DNA from: Bartonella sp. ML69XJBT
GTDB taxonomy: Bacteria; Pseudomonadota; Alphaproteobacteria; Rhizobiales; Rhizobiaceae
NCBI RefSeq assembly: GCF_028618515.1
Contig: NZ_JAQITB010000011.1
Span: forward strand, 1-63,609
Length of the DNA stretch: 63,609 bases
Direction: 5' to 3'
The notes beneath the pieces are model-generated. The model did not search any database. It was not told where the DNA came from and saw nothing but the letters and a program-made list of their open reading frames with translations. The position numbers were made by a program, and so were the translations under genes. Shown piece after piece: positions 19,603-29,874 of this stretch. Within the stretch, counting starts at the first letter, position 1. Each line of letters opens with the position of its first letter.

Positions 19603-21030
19603 GTGAAAAAACAAGGCTGGTCTGTACTCTTATGGGGGAAGAATGGTATTCGCTTTTTGACGTTTACAGGTGGTGTTATGTTACACGCCACCAATATCTA
19701 TATTGTTATCACTATTTTACCCTCTCTTATGAGTGAGATGAACGGTGATCTTTATTATTCTTGGGTAGCAACTGTTTTTATTATAGCATCACTTCTTGGA
19801 ACTTCATTTGCAACAAAAATATTAGGGAAAATAGGCCCTCGCAAAGCTTATATTATCTCTGGATTGATCTTTATTGTAGGAACCTTTACATGTAGTATTG
19901 CATCTACTATGCTCTTATTTTTGATAGGGCGCTTTATTCAAGGATTTGGAAGCGGTTCTTTACTATCCCTATCCTATTCTATGATACGTATTATCTTCAA
20001 TCCATCTGTGTGGTCACATGCATTGAGTGTTATCTCTGGAATGTGGGGAATATCAACCCTGTTAGGACCAGCTATCGGTGGCATTTGCATACATTATGGT
20101 GTATGGAGGGCGTCTTTTTGGATCATTGGGGCATTAGCAATAATCTTTTGGATCATAGCCTTTAAGGTTTTACCAAAAGAAAATAAAAATGATATTCCAA
20201 AATCCCCACTCCCCCTCGCACAACTCCTCACACTCACTTTGTTGATTTTTATCATTTCTATTGGGGGAGCTATGAATGCTACAGTTGCAAAAATCTGCGG
20301 TTTAGTGATCGGATTGAGTCTTCTCTTTGTTCTAGCAAAGATCGAAACATTTACACTTCATCCTATGTTACCGCGCAACTCTTTTTCTTTCTCTTCTGAG
20401 TTTTTTCCTGTCTATGCATTAATACTTATTATAACTATAGTTGTATATAGTATAGAGCTTTATTTTCCACTTTTTCTTCAAGAGCTTCATGGACAGTCTC
20501 CACTTATTGCCGGTTATATAGCATCACTCATGAGTTTTGGTTGGACATGTGGTTCTCTATCAAGCGCTGGTATATCCACAAAAAAAGTTCACAGCCTCAT
20601 TATATATTCCCCTCTATTAAGTCTTTTGGGCATAAGCATTCTTTTATGGCTCGTTCCAACAAACACTTCTCCATCTGAATATATTTTTATCATTTTATGT
20701 TCATTATTTACTATCGGGATGAGTGCTGGCATAGCATGGCCGCATTTGCTAAAACGAATATTACAATGTGCAAATGATGAAGATGCTTTACGTGCTAGTG
20801 AATCCCTTACCTCTGTACAACTCTTTTCAGCTGCATTAAGCGCAGCACTTGCAGGAACAATTACCAATCTTGCTGGTCTCTTTAATCCTGGAGGAGTAGT
20901 AGGGATGATTTCAGCCGCAAAAACCCTGCTTGTAGCACTGATTAGTCTTTTATTTTTTCTTGGTATTCCATTTGCTCTACGTGTTTCCTATAGCATATTA
21001 AAAAATCCAACAGGACAATCAAAAAGCTGA
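19603..21030 (+). CDS. MFS transporter, DHA2-like (EmrB-type) efflux family
   Basis: This inner-membrane secondary transporter is of unknown substrate. The 475 residues contain about 14 hydrophobic segments. Motifs resemble the drug:H+ antiporter-2 group: LGKIGPRKAYIISG between helices 2 and 3, and GRFIQGFGSGSLLSL. The start is a GTG at 19603 without a clear ribosome site. The next in-frame ATG (19678, with AGGTGG upstream) would cut into the first helix, so the GTG is preferred but uncertain. It is convergent with a second MFS gene (14 nt apart). Confidence 0.85.
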   Translation: MKKQGWSVLLWGKNGIRFLTFTGGVMLHATNIYIVITILPSLMSEMNGDLYYSWVATVFIIASLLGTSFATKILGKIGPRKAYIISGLIFIVGTFTCSIASTMLLFLIGRFIQGFGSGSLLSLSYSMIRIIFNPSVWSHALSVISGMWGISTLLGPAIGGICIHYGVWRASFWIIGALAIIFWIIAFKVLPKENKNDIPKSPLPLAQLLTLTLLIFIISIGGAMNATVAKICGLVIGLSLLFVLAKIETFTLHPMLPRNSFSFSSEFFPVYALILIITIVVYSIELYFPLFLQELHGQSPLIAGYIASLMSFGWTCGSLSSAGISTKKVHSLIIYSPLLSLLGISILLWLVPTNTSPSEYIFIILCSLFTIGMSAGIAWPHLLKRILQCANDEDALRASESLTSVQLFSAALSAALAGTITNLAGLFNPGGVVGMISAAKTLLVALISLLFFLGIPFALRVSYSILKNPTGQSKS

Positions 21031-21044
21031 ATAAATCAAAAATA

Positions 21045-22253
21045 TTAAACACGCTTTTCCATAGACCATGAAATGCAAAAAATCACTAATCCACAGAAGG
21101 TTAAAACACTTCCAACAAGAGCGGTATATTCGTAACTATAGCCCAACTTTAAAACCAATCCTCCAGATTCTGCACCAAGAGCATTGGCGATATTAAAAGC
21201 AGATTGCATTAATGCTCCTGCCAAAATCTGTCCATGAAGAGCAATATCCATGATTTTTGTTTGTATAGAAGGCATAGCGGCAAAAGAAGTACCAACAAAA
21301 AAACATCCTAATGCTGCCGTTAACGAAGCATGGGATAAAAAGAAAAACAGAAAAAAAACAAATGTACTCCAAAGCATAGAAAAAAATATCATTGGTGAAA
21401 GACCAACTTTAACTGCAAATTTAGGTCCTAAAAGATTTCCTACCACCATTCCAAATCCAACTAACGGCATAATAAATGGTACCCACTCAAGCGGAACACC
21501 AGAAATATGCATTAATGTTGACTTAATATAAGTAAAAACAGAAAATAATCCTGAGGCTCCAATCGAAACCATCGTTAAAAGAAACCATACTTGTTTTTGC
21601 TTTAATGCAGAAAGTTCGCGTAGAGGGTTTGTTTTTGAGAGATGCAAATCAGAGGGCAAAAACTTGCAAATAAGTAAACAACATAATAAAGCAAGAGCGC
21701 CAACAAGGATAAAAGCAATCTGCCAACCAACAAGCTGACCAATCCAAGTTGCACTTGGTGCTCCTAAAACGGTCGCAATTGTCAAACCAAGCATAACATA
21801 GCCAACAGCTTTGGAACGTTCATTCATTTCCACCATTGAAGCTGCAACCAGAGTCGCAAGACCAAAATAAATGCCATGGGGAAGTCCACTGATAAAGCGT
21901 AACGTTATCAATATGCTAAAATCAGAAAAAAGAGCACTAACAATATTTGCCAGCGCATAAAAAAACATCAATCCTGCCAAAACAGTTTTACGTGAGAAAG
22001 AAGCTGTTACAACAGCTAAAAGAGGAGCTCCAATCACAACACCCAGTGCATAAGCAGAAATATACTGACCTGCTGTCGGAATATCAACAGATGAGCTTTG
22101 CGCCATCTCTGGCTGTAGCCCCATTGCCACAAACTCTGCCGTACCAATCGCAAAACTTCCCACCGCAAGAGCGAAAATTGCCAAACACCGTGTATGAGAA
22201 TCAACCCCTGATGCAAGAATGTTTTGTTTATGAGAATTTTTCACTGTCATCAT
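21045..22253 (-). CDS. MFS transporter, DHA1 (AraJ/YdhP-like) family
   Basis: This inner-membrane transporter has about 12 hydrophobic segments and 402 residues from the ATG at 22253. The frame opens at a TTG at 22274, and the next ATG is at 22250. The first helix carries the subfamily signature AVGSFAIGTAEFVAMGLQPE, and the loop SFSRKTVLAGLM lies between helices 2 and 3. Relatives export sugars or drugs; the substrate here is unknown. It is the second of two unrelated MFS genes arranged tail to tail, with no regulator beside either. Confidence 0.87.
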   Translation of the reverse strand: MMTVKNSHKQNILASGVDSHTRCLAIFALAVGSFAIGTAEFVAMGLQPEMAQSSSVDIPTAGQYISAYALGVVIGAPLLAVVTASFSRKTVLAGLMFFYALANIVSALFSDFSILITLRFISGLPHGIYFGLATLVAASMVEMNERSKAVGYVMLGLTIATVLGAPSATWIGQLVGWQIAFILVGALALLCCLLICKFLPSDLHLSKTNPLRELSALKQKQVWFLLTMVSIGASGLFSVFTYIKSTLMHISGVPLEWVPFIMPLVGFGMVVGNLLGPKFAVKVGLSPMIFFSMLWSTFVFFLFFFLSHASLTAALGCFFVGTSFAAMPSIQTKIMDIALHGQILAGALMQSAFNIANALGAESGGLVLKLGYSYEYTALVGSVLTFCGLVIFCISWSMEKRV

Positions 22254-22673
22254 TTCTATATCGTGATATTTCAATTATAAATATCTGTAACGTGGCACAA
22301 ATAAACTCAGAGCCTGTCTTACATCTACATCTAAAAATTTCAACGTATCATTAAAACATCGTCCACAACGAAAAAAACAACAGCGTTAGCTTTAAAATGC
22401 GTATTTATAAATAGAATTTGTTTTTAAACGATAGAGCAACTACAATCATTTCGTAATGAATACAGAACTTCAATTATGCAAATATTCTTATAAAAATAAG
22501 CTAAGAACTTAAAAATATTCATTATTTAAAATTTTCTCACTTACAATTTAAATGAAATCAGCTTCATAGCCACCCCCTAAATGAGAGAACTTTTTTAAAA
22601 CTTCATTTTCTCATGAAAAAAATACAAAAATTAGTCTATAAAAGCACAATTTTCATACTTCTTTAAGGGTTCG

Positions 22674-22689
22674 CTAACCCCTCATTAAC
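22674..22689. promoter_or_regulatory. CtrA-box-like sequence
   Basis: CTAA, 7 nt, then TTAAC matches the alphaproteobacterial CtrA consensus TTAA-N7-TTAAC with one mismatch. It overlaps a small hairpin (GGGTT/AACCC, 22667-22680). There is no downstream gene within 270 nt on either strand, so function is doubtful. One-mismatch matches are expected by chance in AT-rich DNA. Confidence 0.25.
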
Positions 22690-22714
22690 ATTGTTGCTCT
22701 AAACAATTATTAGA

Positions 22715-22775
22715 AACAGAAACAAACTGTTTTTCTCCGGATCAGGTAGCGCGTACCGGAGTAACAGTTTCTGTT
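22715..22775. other. Long imperfect hairpin, candidate structured RNA or terminator
   Basis: The inner stem is CTCCGG (22735-22740) with CCGGAG (22756-22761). The outer stem is AACTGTT (22725-22731) with AACAGTT (22763-22769). A further five pairs (22715-22719 with 22771-22775) close it after a small bulge. The 15-nt apical loop contains GGTA-GCGCG-TACC, which can form an alternative small stem that competes with the inner one. GC content is clearly above the surrounding AT-rich DNA. It could terminate tgt or be a small RNA. I cannot assign a family. Confidence 0.45.
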
Positions 22776-22949
22776 CACTATCACAATTGCAAAAAGAATA
22801 ACCTCGATAAAGCTGTGCAATCATGTTTTATTCCAAGACAGTTTTGTGCTTTTAAAAAGCATCTTCCACTTTTTCTTTAGTAAAACTTTTAATACAAAAC
22901 AAATTGAACAATATGAAAAAGCAGATACCAATGCATGAGGATTAACTCT

Positions 22950-24068
22950 TTAGCGTCCTTGCGCCCATAAAGCACGGGTTTCAGCACAAAAATCGGCATA
23001 ACACCCCTCCTCAATAGCATCACGAATTCCTTGCATAAGTTGTTGATAGTAAAAAAGGTTATTCCAAGTTAATAACATACCACCAAGAGATTCACCAGAT
23101 TTAATCAAATGATGCAAATAAGCACAACTATAATCATTTGCCGCAGGACAAAGAGACTGTGGGTCAAGAGGATGTGGATCTTCCGCATAACGCGCATTGC
23201 GCAAATTAATTCTTCCAAAACGTGTAAAAGCCAAACCATGACGCCCCGCACGTGTTGGCATTACACAATCAAACATATCAATACCACGAGCAACGCTTTG
23301 TAAAATATCATCAGGTGTTCCAACTCCCATGAGATAACGTGGCTTATCTTCTGGCAAAATCGGACAAGTAACATCCAATACAGCAGTCATAACACTCTGC
23401 GGTTCACCAACAGCAAGCCCTCCAATAGCATAGCCTTTCAAGTCCATCTCTTTTAATGCTTGGGCAGAACGTTCACGCAATTTCATATTATCACCACCTT
23501 GAACGATACCAAACAATGCTTTTTCTGGCTGCTCACCAAAAGCTGTTTTACAACGCTGTGCCCACCGCAATGAAAGTTCCATAGCAGCTTCTATTTCTTT
23601 TTTACTTGCAGGTAATGCAATACATTGATCCAATTGCATCTGGATATCCGCATTAAGAAGCCCCTGAATTTCAATCGAACGCTCTGGACTCATTTCATAA
23701 TACGCTCCATTAATATAAGAGCGAAATATCACACCTTGTTCAGTAATTTTGCGTATTCCCTCCAATGACATAACCTGAAACCCACCAGAATCGGTTAAAA
23801 TAGGTCCAAACCAGCGTGAAAATTCATGTAAGCCTCCTAAACGCGCAACACGCTCGGCTCCTGGACGCAACATTAAATGATAAGTATTGCCCAAAATGAT
23901 ATCTGCTCCAAGAGCACGTATCTGGTCCATATACATAGCTTTAACAGTTCCTGCCGTCCCAACTGGCATGAATGCAGGTGTACGAATAGCCCCACGACCC
24001 GTTATAATTTCACCACGACGGGCATAACCATCTTGAGCAATCTTTCTATAATGAAATGTTTTTATCAT
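22950..24068 (-). CDS. tgt: Bacterial tRNA-guanine(34) transglycosylase with degenerate zinc site
   Basis: It exchanges G34 of GUN-anticodon tRNAs for a queuosine precursor base. From the ATG at 24068 it has 372 residues. Catalytic and substrate motifs are intact: ILTDSGGFQ, the bacterial GGLAVGE loop and GIDMFDCVMPTRAGRHG with the nucleophile Asp. The C-terminal zinc motif, normally CxCxxC plus a downstream His, is not intact. By alignment to the Zymomonas enzyme I recall (Cys318, Cys320, Cys323, His349), the positions here are Ser305, Cys307, Ala310 and Asn336. queA, often next to tgt, is absent; 1.1 kb of non-coding DNA lies there instead. The enzyme may still be active. Confidence 0.93.
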   Translation of the reverse strand: MIKTFHYRKIAQDGYARRGEIITGRGAIRTPAFMPVGTAGTVKAMYMDQIRALGADIILGNTYHLMLRPGAERVARLGGLHEFSRWFGPILTDSGGFQVMSLEGIRKITEQGVIFRSYINGAYYEMSPERSIEIQGLLNADIQMQLDQCIALPASKKEIEAAMELSLRWAQRCKTAFGEQPEKALFGIVQGGDNMKLRERSAQALKEMDLKGYAIGGLAVGEPQSVMTAVLDVTCPILPEDKPRYLMGVGTPDDILQSVARGIDMFDCVMPTRAGRHGLAFTRFGRINLRNARYAEDPHPLDPQSLCPAANDYSCAYLHHLIKSGESLGGMLLTWNNLFYYQQLMQGIRDAIEEGCYADFCAETRALWAQGR

Positions 24069-25199
24069 CACTCTCGTCTTTTTACTTCCATAGTTTCATA
24101 CTGCCATAGAAAGAAAAGCTATACCTCTCTTCAGAGGTAGCATCATAAACTTTATGGATTGATTCTCGATTTGCTAAACAATGTCACTAGCATAAAAAAT
24201 GAAACGAGATAAAGAAATCTTCACGACCAAGCCATGATCACAATCAACGTAATAATTTCCATTTCTCAGAAGGATCTAACAACATTACACGCCAAGATAT
24301 CCATGCTCCCTCACTATAAATTTTAGAGAGTTGTGAGATTTTTTTTAACAACAATATTCTTATTTTCACATACTTTCACTAGCTGATCATACTTAGAGAA
24401 TTTTATATTGATAGAAGAAATCTCTAAGATCTTGCCTAGAGTTTCAAATAGATTTTACTTTCATAGAAAAAATGACGTCTATAGATAAACGTAAACAGCC
24501 TAAAGCTTCTCCTTCATCTTCTCATAAAATGCAAATTCGTAAAGAATAGCTTGTCACTTTTTTTACAACTAAAAAAGCTCCATATTTTGCTTTCTATATC
24601 TCACCACACCTTGATTACTATATGAATAAAATAATATATTATATTGAAATAAGCATATTATTGCTTATATCAAAATTATATCTCATATCTATACTCAAAT
24701 TACCATATATCATTGATATATGAATACTTGCTTTCAGAAAAAGAATTGCCAAAAGCGCAAAAACGCAAAGCAAAATCATCATTTTATCCAAACAAATACA
24801 TCCAATGCAAATTATTACACGCGGTAATTGCTTAGCAAATTGCATTTACATAAAAAATAAGTTTCAACCAACGCACCTGAAATATAAAATGGCTATAAAA
24901 ACAATAAGTTCTAAATATTTATTGTTAAACAGATTAATCTTATCAAAATTACAAGCAAGCGGTATCACGTCAACATTAAATCTTATACTTTCTCTCTTAT
25001 AGTGCGATATTTGCCAAAAATGGCAAAACAACATGCCGTGATCTCATTAGCTCTAAAAGGAACGAAGTTTAATGCGTGAAAAGATACACCATATCCTCTT
25101 ATAGATTAAAATCGCGACAATTATTCTTCACAACACACAAGATAACAATCAGACGGAAAATATCTTCACTTAGTGCTTTTACAGCTGAAATGGATAATC
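24069..25199. other. 1.1-kb gene-free gap between tgt and ppiB
   Basis: There is no recognisable gene on either strand, only short AT-rich frames. The gap is about the length of queA, which I recall sitting between these genes in relatives. On the minus strand, around 25031-25075, the translation can be laid against the start of QueA only with several stop codons and an extra codon, too weak to call a relic. Confidence 0.5.
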
Positions 25200-25712
25200 C
25201 TATTCTATATCCGCAGCAATTATAGCTCTAATGATTGCATCAGGATCTACAACAGGTTCACCACGCTTAATTTGATCAATATTCTCCATGCCCTCAATAA
25301 CCTGTCCCCATATGGAATATTGACGATCAAGCCAAGGAGCATCGGCAAAGCAAATAAAAAACTGTGAATTAGCAGAATTTGGATTCTGGCTGCGTGCCAT
25401 AGAAACTGTACCACGCTTATGAGAAAGTTTCGAAAACTCTGCTGTTAAATTAGGTTTCTCTGAACCACCCATACCCGCACGTGATAAATTAAATTTTTCA
25501 CCGTCCTTTTTGCCAAATTGCACATCACCAGTTTGCGCCATAAAACCATCGATAACACGGTGAAAAATAACGTTATCATAAGCCCCTTCGCGCGCAAGCT
25601 CTTTAATACGTGCAACATGACTAGGAGCTAAATCAGCAAAAAGTTCAATAGTCACCTTACCCTTGGTTGTTTCAAGAATTAAGGTATTTTCTAAATCTCT
25701 CATTTCGGCCAT
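25200..25712 (-). CDS. ppiB: Cytoplasmic cyclophilin-type peptidyl-prolyl isomerase
   Basis: It catalyses cis-trans isomerisation of proline peptide bonds. I chose the ATG at 25712 (170 residues), because AAAGGAGA lies 8 nt upstream; the frame stays open to 25769, but that form would overlap the preceding gene. No signal peptide is present. Family core motifs are intact: [37 protein letters not shown] and APWLDRQYSIWGQV. It follows a second, exported cyclophilin with 19 nt between them, so one transcript probably makes a cytoplasmic and a periplasmic form. Confidence 0.95.
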   Translation of the reverse strand: MAEMRDLENTLILETTKGKVTIELFADLAPSHVARIKELAREGAYDNVIFHRVIDGFMAQTGDVQFGKKDGEKFNLSRAGMGGSEKPNLTAEFSKLSHKRGTVSMARSQNPNSANSQFFICFADAPWLDRQYSIWGQVIEGMENIDQIKRGEPVVDPDAIIRAIIAADIE

Positions 25713-25731
25713 AGAGCTAGTCTCCTTTAAT

Positions 25732-26331
25732 TCATCTCTCAGCTTGCAAAACAGCAGCATTAATAACATCAGGATTTGTTACAGATCCATTATTACTTGT
25801 GGACCCTTTTTTAATTTTATCAACAACATCCATTCCCTTTATGACTTCTCCAATAACCGTATATTGACCATTTAAAAAAGCAGCATCAGCAAAACAAATG
25901 AAGAATTGAGAATTAGCAGAATTTTGATCTTGTGAACGTGCCATACCAACAGTACCACGCTTAAATGGCTGCTTTGAAAACTCCGCCGGTATATTAGGAT
26001 AATGTGAGCCTCCCATACCAACGCGCCTAAGATCAAATTCTACACTGTCCTTTTTTCCAAACTTTACATCACCAGTCTGTGCCATAAAGTCTGGAATAAC
26101 ACGGTGAAAGACAACATTGTTGTAAGCACCTTCTTTTGTTAATTTTTTGATTTGTGCAACATGCTTTGGCGCTAGATCAGGACGAAGACGTATCACCACA
26201 TCACCATTTTTGAGTGATAAAACAAGCACATTAGAGTTATCAGTGGCGTTAGAATCATTTGCCACAGCACTTAATGAAAAAAAACAAAAAAGACATGTCA
26301 AAACAGCAAAAAACCTAAGATACATAATCAT
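25732..26331 (-). CDS. ppiA: Exported cyclophilin-type peptidyl-prolyl isomerase
   Basis: This is a periplasmic cyclophilin paralogous to the next gene. The 199 residues begin with a signal peptide ([21 protein letters not shown], cleavage likely after residue 24). Core motifs are [37 protein letters not shown] and [20 protein letters not shown] precedes the first ATG (26331) at very short spacing and the second (26325) at good spacing, so the start may be two codons later. The first codons overlap the end of coaD, which implies translational coupling. Confidence 0.93.
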   Translation of the reverse strand: MIMYLRFFAVLTCLFCFFSLSAVANDSNATDNSNVLVLSLKNGDVVIRLRPDLAPKHVAQIKKLTKEGAYNNVVFHRVIPDFMAQTGDVKFGKKDSVEFDLRRVGMGGSHYPNIPAEFSKQPFKRGTVGMARSQDQNSANSQFFICFADAAFLNGQYTVIGEVIKGMDVVDKIKKGSTSNNGSVTNPDVINAAVLQAER

Positions 26332-26836
26332 GCTCTCCTGAAAATTGAAATTTTAAGCACAAAGCTCTCGCAATATTTGCAGGCACAAAGGGCGTTACAT
26401 CACCTCCCATAGAAGCGATCTGACGTACCAATGTGGAAGTTATTACCCGCCCAGAAACACTCGCTGGCAAAAAAACCGTTTGCAATTCAGGAGCCATGAT
26501 ATTGTTCATCCCCGCCATTTGCATTTCATAATCAAAATCAGCGCCATCACGCAACCCGCGAATAAGAAAGGAAGCACCAATTTCACGCGCCTTATCAATC
26601 AAAAGAGTATCAAATGAAATAACCTGCAACCGTTCAGGACCTATACCTAACAACTCTTTTCCTGCCCCAGTAATTAAAGCAACACGCTCTTCAAAACTAA
26701 AAAGTGGTTCTTTTTTAGCCTGTACCCCTATAGCCACAACGACCTTATCAGCTAAAGCAAAACTGCCTTGTAAAATATCAAGATGACCATTTGTAAAAGG
26801 ATCAAAGGAACCCGCATAAAGAGCAATTTTCTCCAT
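26315..26836 (-). CDS. coaD: Phosphopantetheine adenylyltransferase
   Basis: This is the penultimate step of coenzyme A synthesis: 4'-phosphopantetheine plus ATP gives dephospho-CoA. The 173 residues match the hexameric bacterial enzyme. The nucleotidyltransferase T/HxGH motif is [14 protein letters not shown] at residues 9-22. The conserved [18 protein letters not shown] loop is present. It lies 21 nt downstream of gyrA and overlaps ppiA by 17 nt, part of a conserved gyrA-coaD-cyclophilin run. Confidence 0.96.
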   Translation of the reverse strand: MEKIALYAGSFDPFTNGHLDILQGSFALADKVVVAIGVQAKKEPLFSFEERVALITGAGKELLGIGPERLQVISFDTLLIDKAREIGASFLIRGLRDGADFDYEMQMAGMNNIMAPELQTVFLPASVSGRVITSTLVRQIASMGGDVTPFVPANIARALCLKFQFSGEHDYVS

Positions 26837-26857
26837 TTCACTCTACACTTTTCAAAA

Positions 26858-29644
26858 TTATTTCTTCTCGCTCACATCAACCGTATTAGAAGGTTCCCCT
26901 GCCTCACCATCTAATTGGTTATCATCATCCTCGGCTTCAGAAATACGCTCAACGGATACAACTTTTTCGCCTTCCGCTGTATTGAAAATCGTCACGCCCT
27001 TAGTCGAACGCCCCGCTATACGAATACCCTCAACAGGAACACGAATAAGCTGCCCTCCATCTGATACCAACATAATTTGATCTTGCGCATTTACCGGAAA
27101 AGCCGCCACTAATTTGCCAATTTCAGCCGTTTTAGATGGATCCGTTGCACGAATTCCTTTCCCGCCACGTCCCGAAATACGGAATTCATAGGAGGAAGAT
27201 CGTTTCCCATAACCAAACTCACTTACTGTTAAAAGCATCTGTTCGCGTGCATGAAGCTCTGCATAGCGTTCCTCTGTCAACTCTGTTTCTGCCCCTCCCT
27301 CTTCTTCATCAAAAGTGACAATATCATCCGTCTCGGCTTCAGCCCCCACAGCACGGCGCTCATTAATCATACGTTTGATGTAAGCAGAACGCTCAACCGA
27401 TGTGGCTTCAACATGTTCTAAGAGTGTCATCGAAATGACTTTATCACCATTAGCTAAATTAATACCACGCACTCCAACTGAATTACGCCCTGCAAAAACA
27501 CGAACCTCAACGACAGGAAAACGAATACACTGTCCATTAGCCGTTATAAGCACGACATCATCATGTTCCGTACAAGTTTCAACAGAAAGAATTTCATCTC
27601 CTTCTTCATCAAGTTTCATGGCAATTTTGCCATTACGATTCACCTGAACAAAATCTGATAATTTATTACGGCGCACCGTTCCACGCGTCGTTGCGAACAT
27701 AACATCCAATTCACTCCAATGCGACTCATCTCCTGGTAAGGGCATAATCGTTGTGATGCGCTCACCTTGCTGTAAGGGAAGCAGATTAATCAAAGCCCGT
27801 CCGCGCGACTGCGGCGTACCAAGTGGCAAACGCCAAACTTTTTCTTTATAAACAATCCCACGTGATGAAAAGAAAAGAACCGGTGTATGTGTATTCGCCA
27901 CAAATAATCGTGTAACAAAATCCTCATCCTTTGTAGACATACCAGAACGCCCCTTTCCACCACGGCGTTGCGCACGGTATGTATTGAGAGGAACGCGCTT
28001 AATATAACCACTATGGCTCACAGTAACCACCATATCCTCTGGCGCGATCAGATCTTCGCTCTCCATCTCAGCGCTACCAAAACCAAACACAGTACGTCGA
28101 GGCGTAGCGAATTCTTCACGAAGAGCATTCAATTCATCTTTCACAATGCCCATGATGCGTGAACGCGATGCCAAAATACCTAAGTAATCAGCAATATCCA
28201 CTTCGATCTTATTTAATTCATCAGCAATTTCATCCCGCCCCAGTGCTGTCAATCTTTGCAAACGCAATTCTAAAATAGCGCGCGACTGCTCTTCAGAAAG
28301 ATTATAAGTATTGTCCCCATGGATAATATGACGGGGATCGTCAATAAGTTTAATCAAAGGCGCGACATCAGCAGCCGGCCAGCGTCGTTCCATTAATTGC
28401 GCACGCGCTGTCTGTGGATCAGGAGCTTTACGAATAAGCGCTATAATTTCATCAATATTGGCAACAGCAAGAGCAAGACCAACCAAAACATGGGCCCGCT
28501 CGCGTGCTTTACGCAAAAGATATTTTGTCCGCCGGCTGACAACCTCTTCACGAAAAGAAACAAATGCACGCAGCATATCAAGCAACGTCATCTGTTCAGG
28601 TTTTCCCCCGTTTAATGCCACCATATTACAACCAAAAGAAGTTTGCAGTGGCGTATAACGATACAATTGATTCAAAACAATTTCTGCAACAGCATCTTTT
28701 TTGAGTTCAATAACAACGCGATATCCATCACGGTCAGATTCATCACGCAAATCAGCAATTCCTTCGATGCGTTTATCACGCACCAATTCAGCCATTTTCT
28801 CAATCATCGTTGCTTTATTAACTTGATAAGGAATTTCACTCACAATAATTGCCTGCCGACCACTGCGAATTTCTTCGATATCAACTTTAGCGCGCATAAT
28901 AATGGAACCACGTCCTGTTTCATAAGCCGCACGAACACCAGAATGGCCAAGAATAATACCACCAGTAGGAAAATCAGGACCTGGAATAATTTCAATAATT
29001 TTATCAAGTGTGATACTGGGATCATCAATCAAAGCGATACAACCATCCACGACTTCACCAAGATTATGGGGAGGAATATTGGTTGCCATTCCCACCGCAA
29101 TACCACCTGATCCGTTAACCAAAAGATTAGGGAAACGTGCTGGTAAAACGATCGGTTCACGTTCTCGCCCATCATAATTATCCTGAAAATCAACCGTTTC
29201 TTTATCAATATCTGCTAATAGCTCTTGTGAAACTTTTTCTAAGCGACATTCTGTATAACGCATTGCTGCCGGCGGATCACCATCAACAGAACCAAAATTT
29301 CCTTGACCATCAATCAAGGGATTTCTCAAAGAGAAGTCCTGTGCCATACGCACCAAAGCATCATAAATTGAAGCATCACCATGGGGATGGAACTTCCCCA
29401 TAACCTCACCAACAACCCCTGCAGACTTACGATAAGGCTTATTAAAAGAAAGTCCCATTTCATTCATGGCATGAAGAATACGCCGATGAACAGGTTTGAG
29501 ACCGTCACGTACATCCGGAAGTGCACGCGAAACAATCACACTCATCGCATAATCAAGATAAGAGCGTTGCATTTCATCAATAATACTGATTGGTTCAATA
29601 CCATTCAGCACATCACATTCTGGGTATGGAGTAAGATCGCTCAC
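26858..29644 (-). CDS. gyrA: DNA gyrase subunit A
   Basis: This is the breakage-reunion subunit of gyrase, which introduces negative supercoils with GyrB. The 928 residues start at a GTG. The catalytic tyrosine is Tyr130 in [10 protein letters not shown]. The GyrA box QRRGGKG precedes the C-terminal beta-pinwheel DNA-wrapping domain, which carries an acidic insertion (about residues 765-790) and a long acidic tail, as in other alphaproteobacteria. In the quinolone-resistance region the sequence is [10 protein letters not shown], so the position matching E. coli Ser83 is Ala91. coaD follows; ssb lies 230 nt upstream on the same strand. Confidence 0.98.
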   Translation of the reverse strand: MSDLTPYPECDVLNGIEPISIIDEMQRSYLDYAMSVIVSRALPDVRDGLKPVHRRILHAMNEMGLSFNKPYRKSAGVVGEVMGKFHPHGDASIYDALVRMAQDFSLRNPLIDGQGNFGSVDGDPPAAMRYTECRLEKVSQELLADIDKETVDFQDNYDGREREPIVLPARFPNLLVNGSGGIAVGMATNIPPHNLGEVVDGCIALIDDPSITLDKIIEIIPGPDFPTGGIILGHSGVRAAYETGRGSIIMRAKVDIEEIRSGRQAIIVSEIPYQVNKATMIEKMAELVRDKRIEGIADLRDESDRDGYRVVIELKKDAVAEIVLNQLYRYTPLQTSFGCNMVALNGGKPEQMTLLDMLRAFVSFREEVVSRRTKYLLRKARERAHVLVGLALAVANIDEIIALIRKAPDPQTARAQLMERRWPAADVAPLIKLIDDPRHIIHGDNTYNLSEEQSRAILELRLQRLTALGRDEIADELNKIEVDIADYLGILASRSRIMGIVKDELNALREEFATPRRTVFGFGSAEMESEDLIAPEDMVVTVSHSGYIKRVPLNTYRAQRRGGKGRSGMSTKDEDFVTRLFVANTHTPVLFFSSRGIVYKEKVWRLPLGTPQSRGRALINLLPLQQGERITTIMPLPGDESHWSELDVMFATTRGTVRRNKLSDFVQVNRNGKIAMKLDEEGDEILSVETCTEHDDVVLITANGQCIRFPVVEVRVFAGRNSVGVRGINLANGDKVISMTLLEHVEATSVERSAYIKRMINERRAVGAEAETDDIVTFDEEEGGAETELTEERYAELHAREQMLLTVSEFGYGKRSSSYEFRISGRGGKGIRATDPSKTAEIGKLVAAFPVNAQDQIMLVSDGGQLIRVPVEGIRIAGRSTKGVTIFNTAEGEKVVSVERISEAEDDDNQLDGEAGEPSNTVDVSEKK

Positions 29645-29711
29645 AGCTTCAAGACTTTCAAAAAAGAATCATTTCACTTTGTTTATATCGAAAAATGCAA
29701 AAAAATGCTAA

Positions 29712-29731
29712 TTTCTCTCTCTTGAGAGAAA
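29712..29731 (-). terminator. Hairpin between ssb and gyrA
   Basis: TTTCTCTC and GAGAGAAA form a perfect 8-bp stem with a 4-nt loop. In transcript direction it is followed within about 6 nt by a run of seven T. It may end the ssb transcript or be a gyrA leader hairpin. Confidence 0.4.
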
Positions 29732-29874
29732 GGAAATTTAACAATAATTTTCAACATGTTATTTATTTGTATTTAAAATCATAGATAAAATACACAAGAC
29801 TTAAATCTCCCCAGACTTTAACAATCTTAAAACAAACAACAAAAAACAATAATAATACCGCATTCTAACAATGA

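Larger units (their letters stand above)
22254..22949. other. Gene-free stretch downstream of tgt
   Basis: No coding sequence is recognisable in these ~700 nt. It holds two structured elements listed separately: a CtrA-box-like site overlapping a small hairpin (22667-22689) and a long imperfect hairpin (22715-22775). Confidence 0.5.

Noticed and set aside
24639-25002. Short open frames in the tgt-ppiB gap
   Set aside because: Overlapping frames on both strands with low-complexity hydrophobic translations; they look like chance frames in AT-rich DNA.
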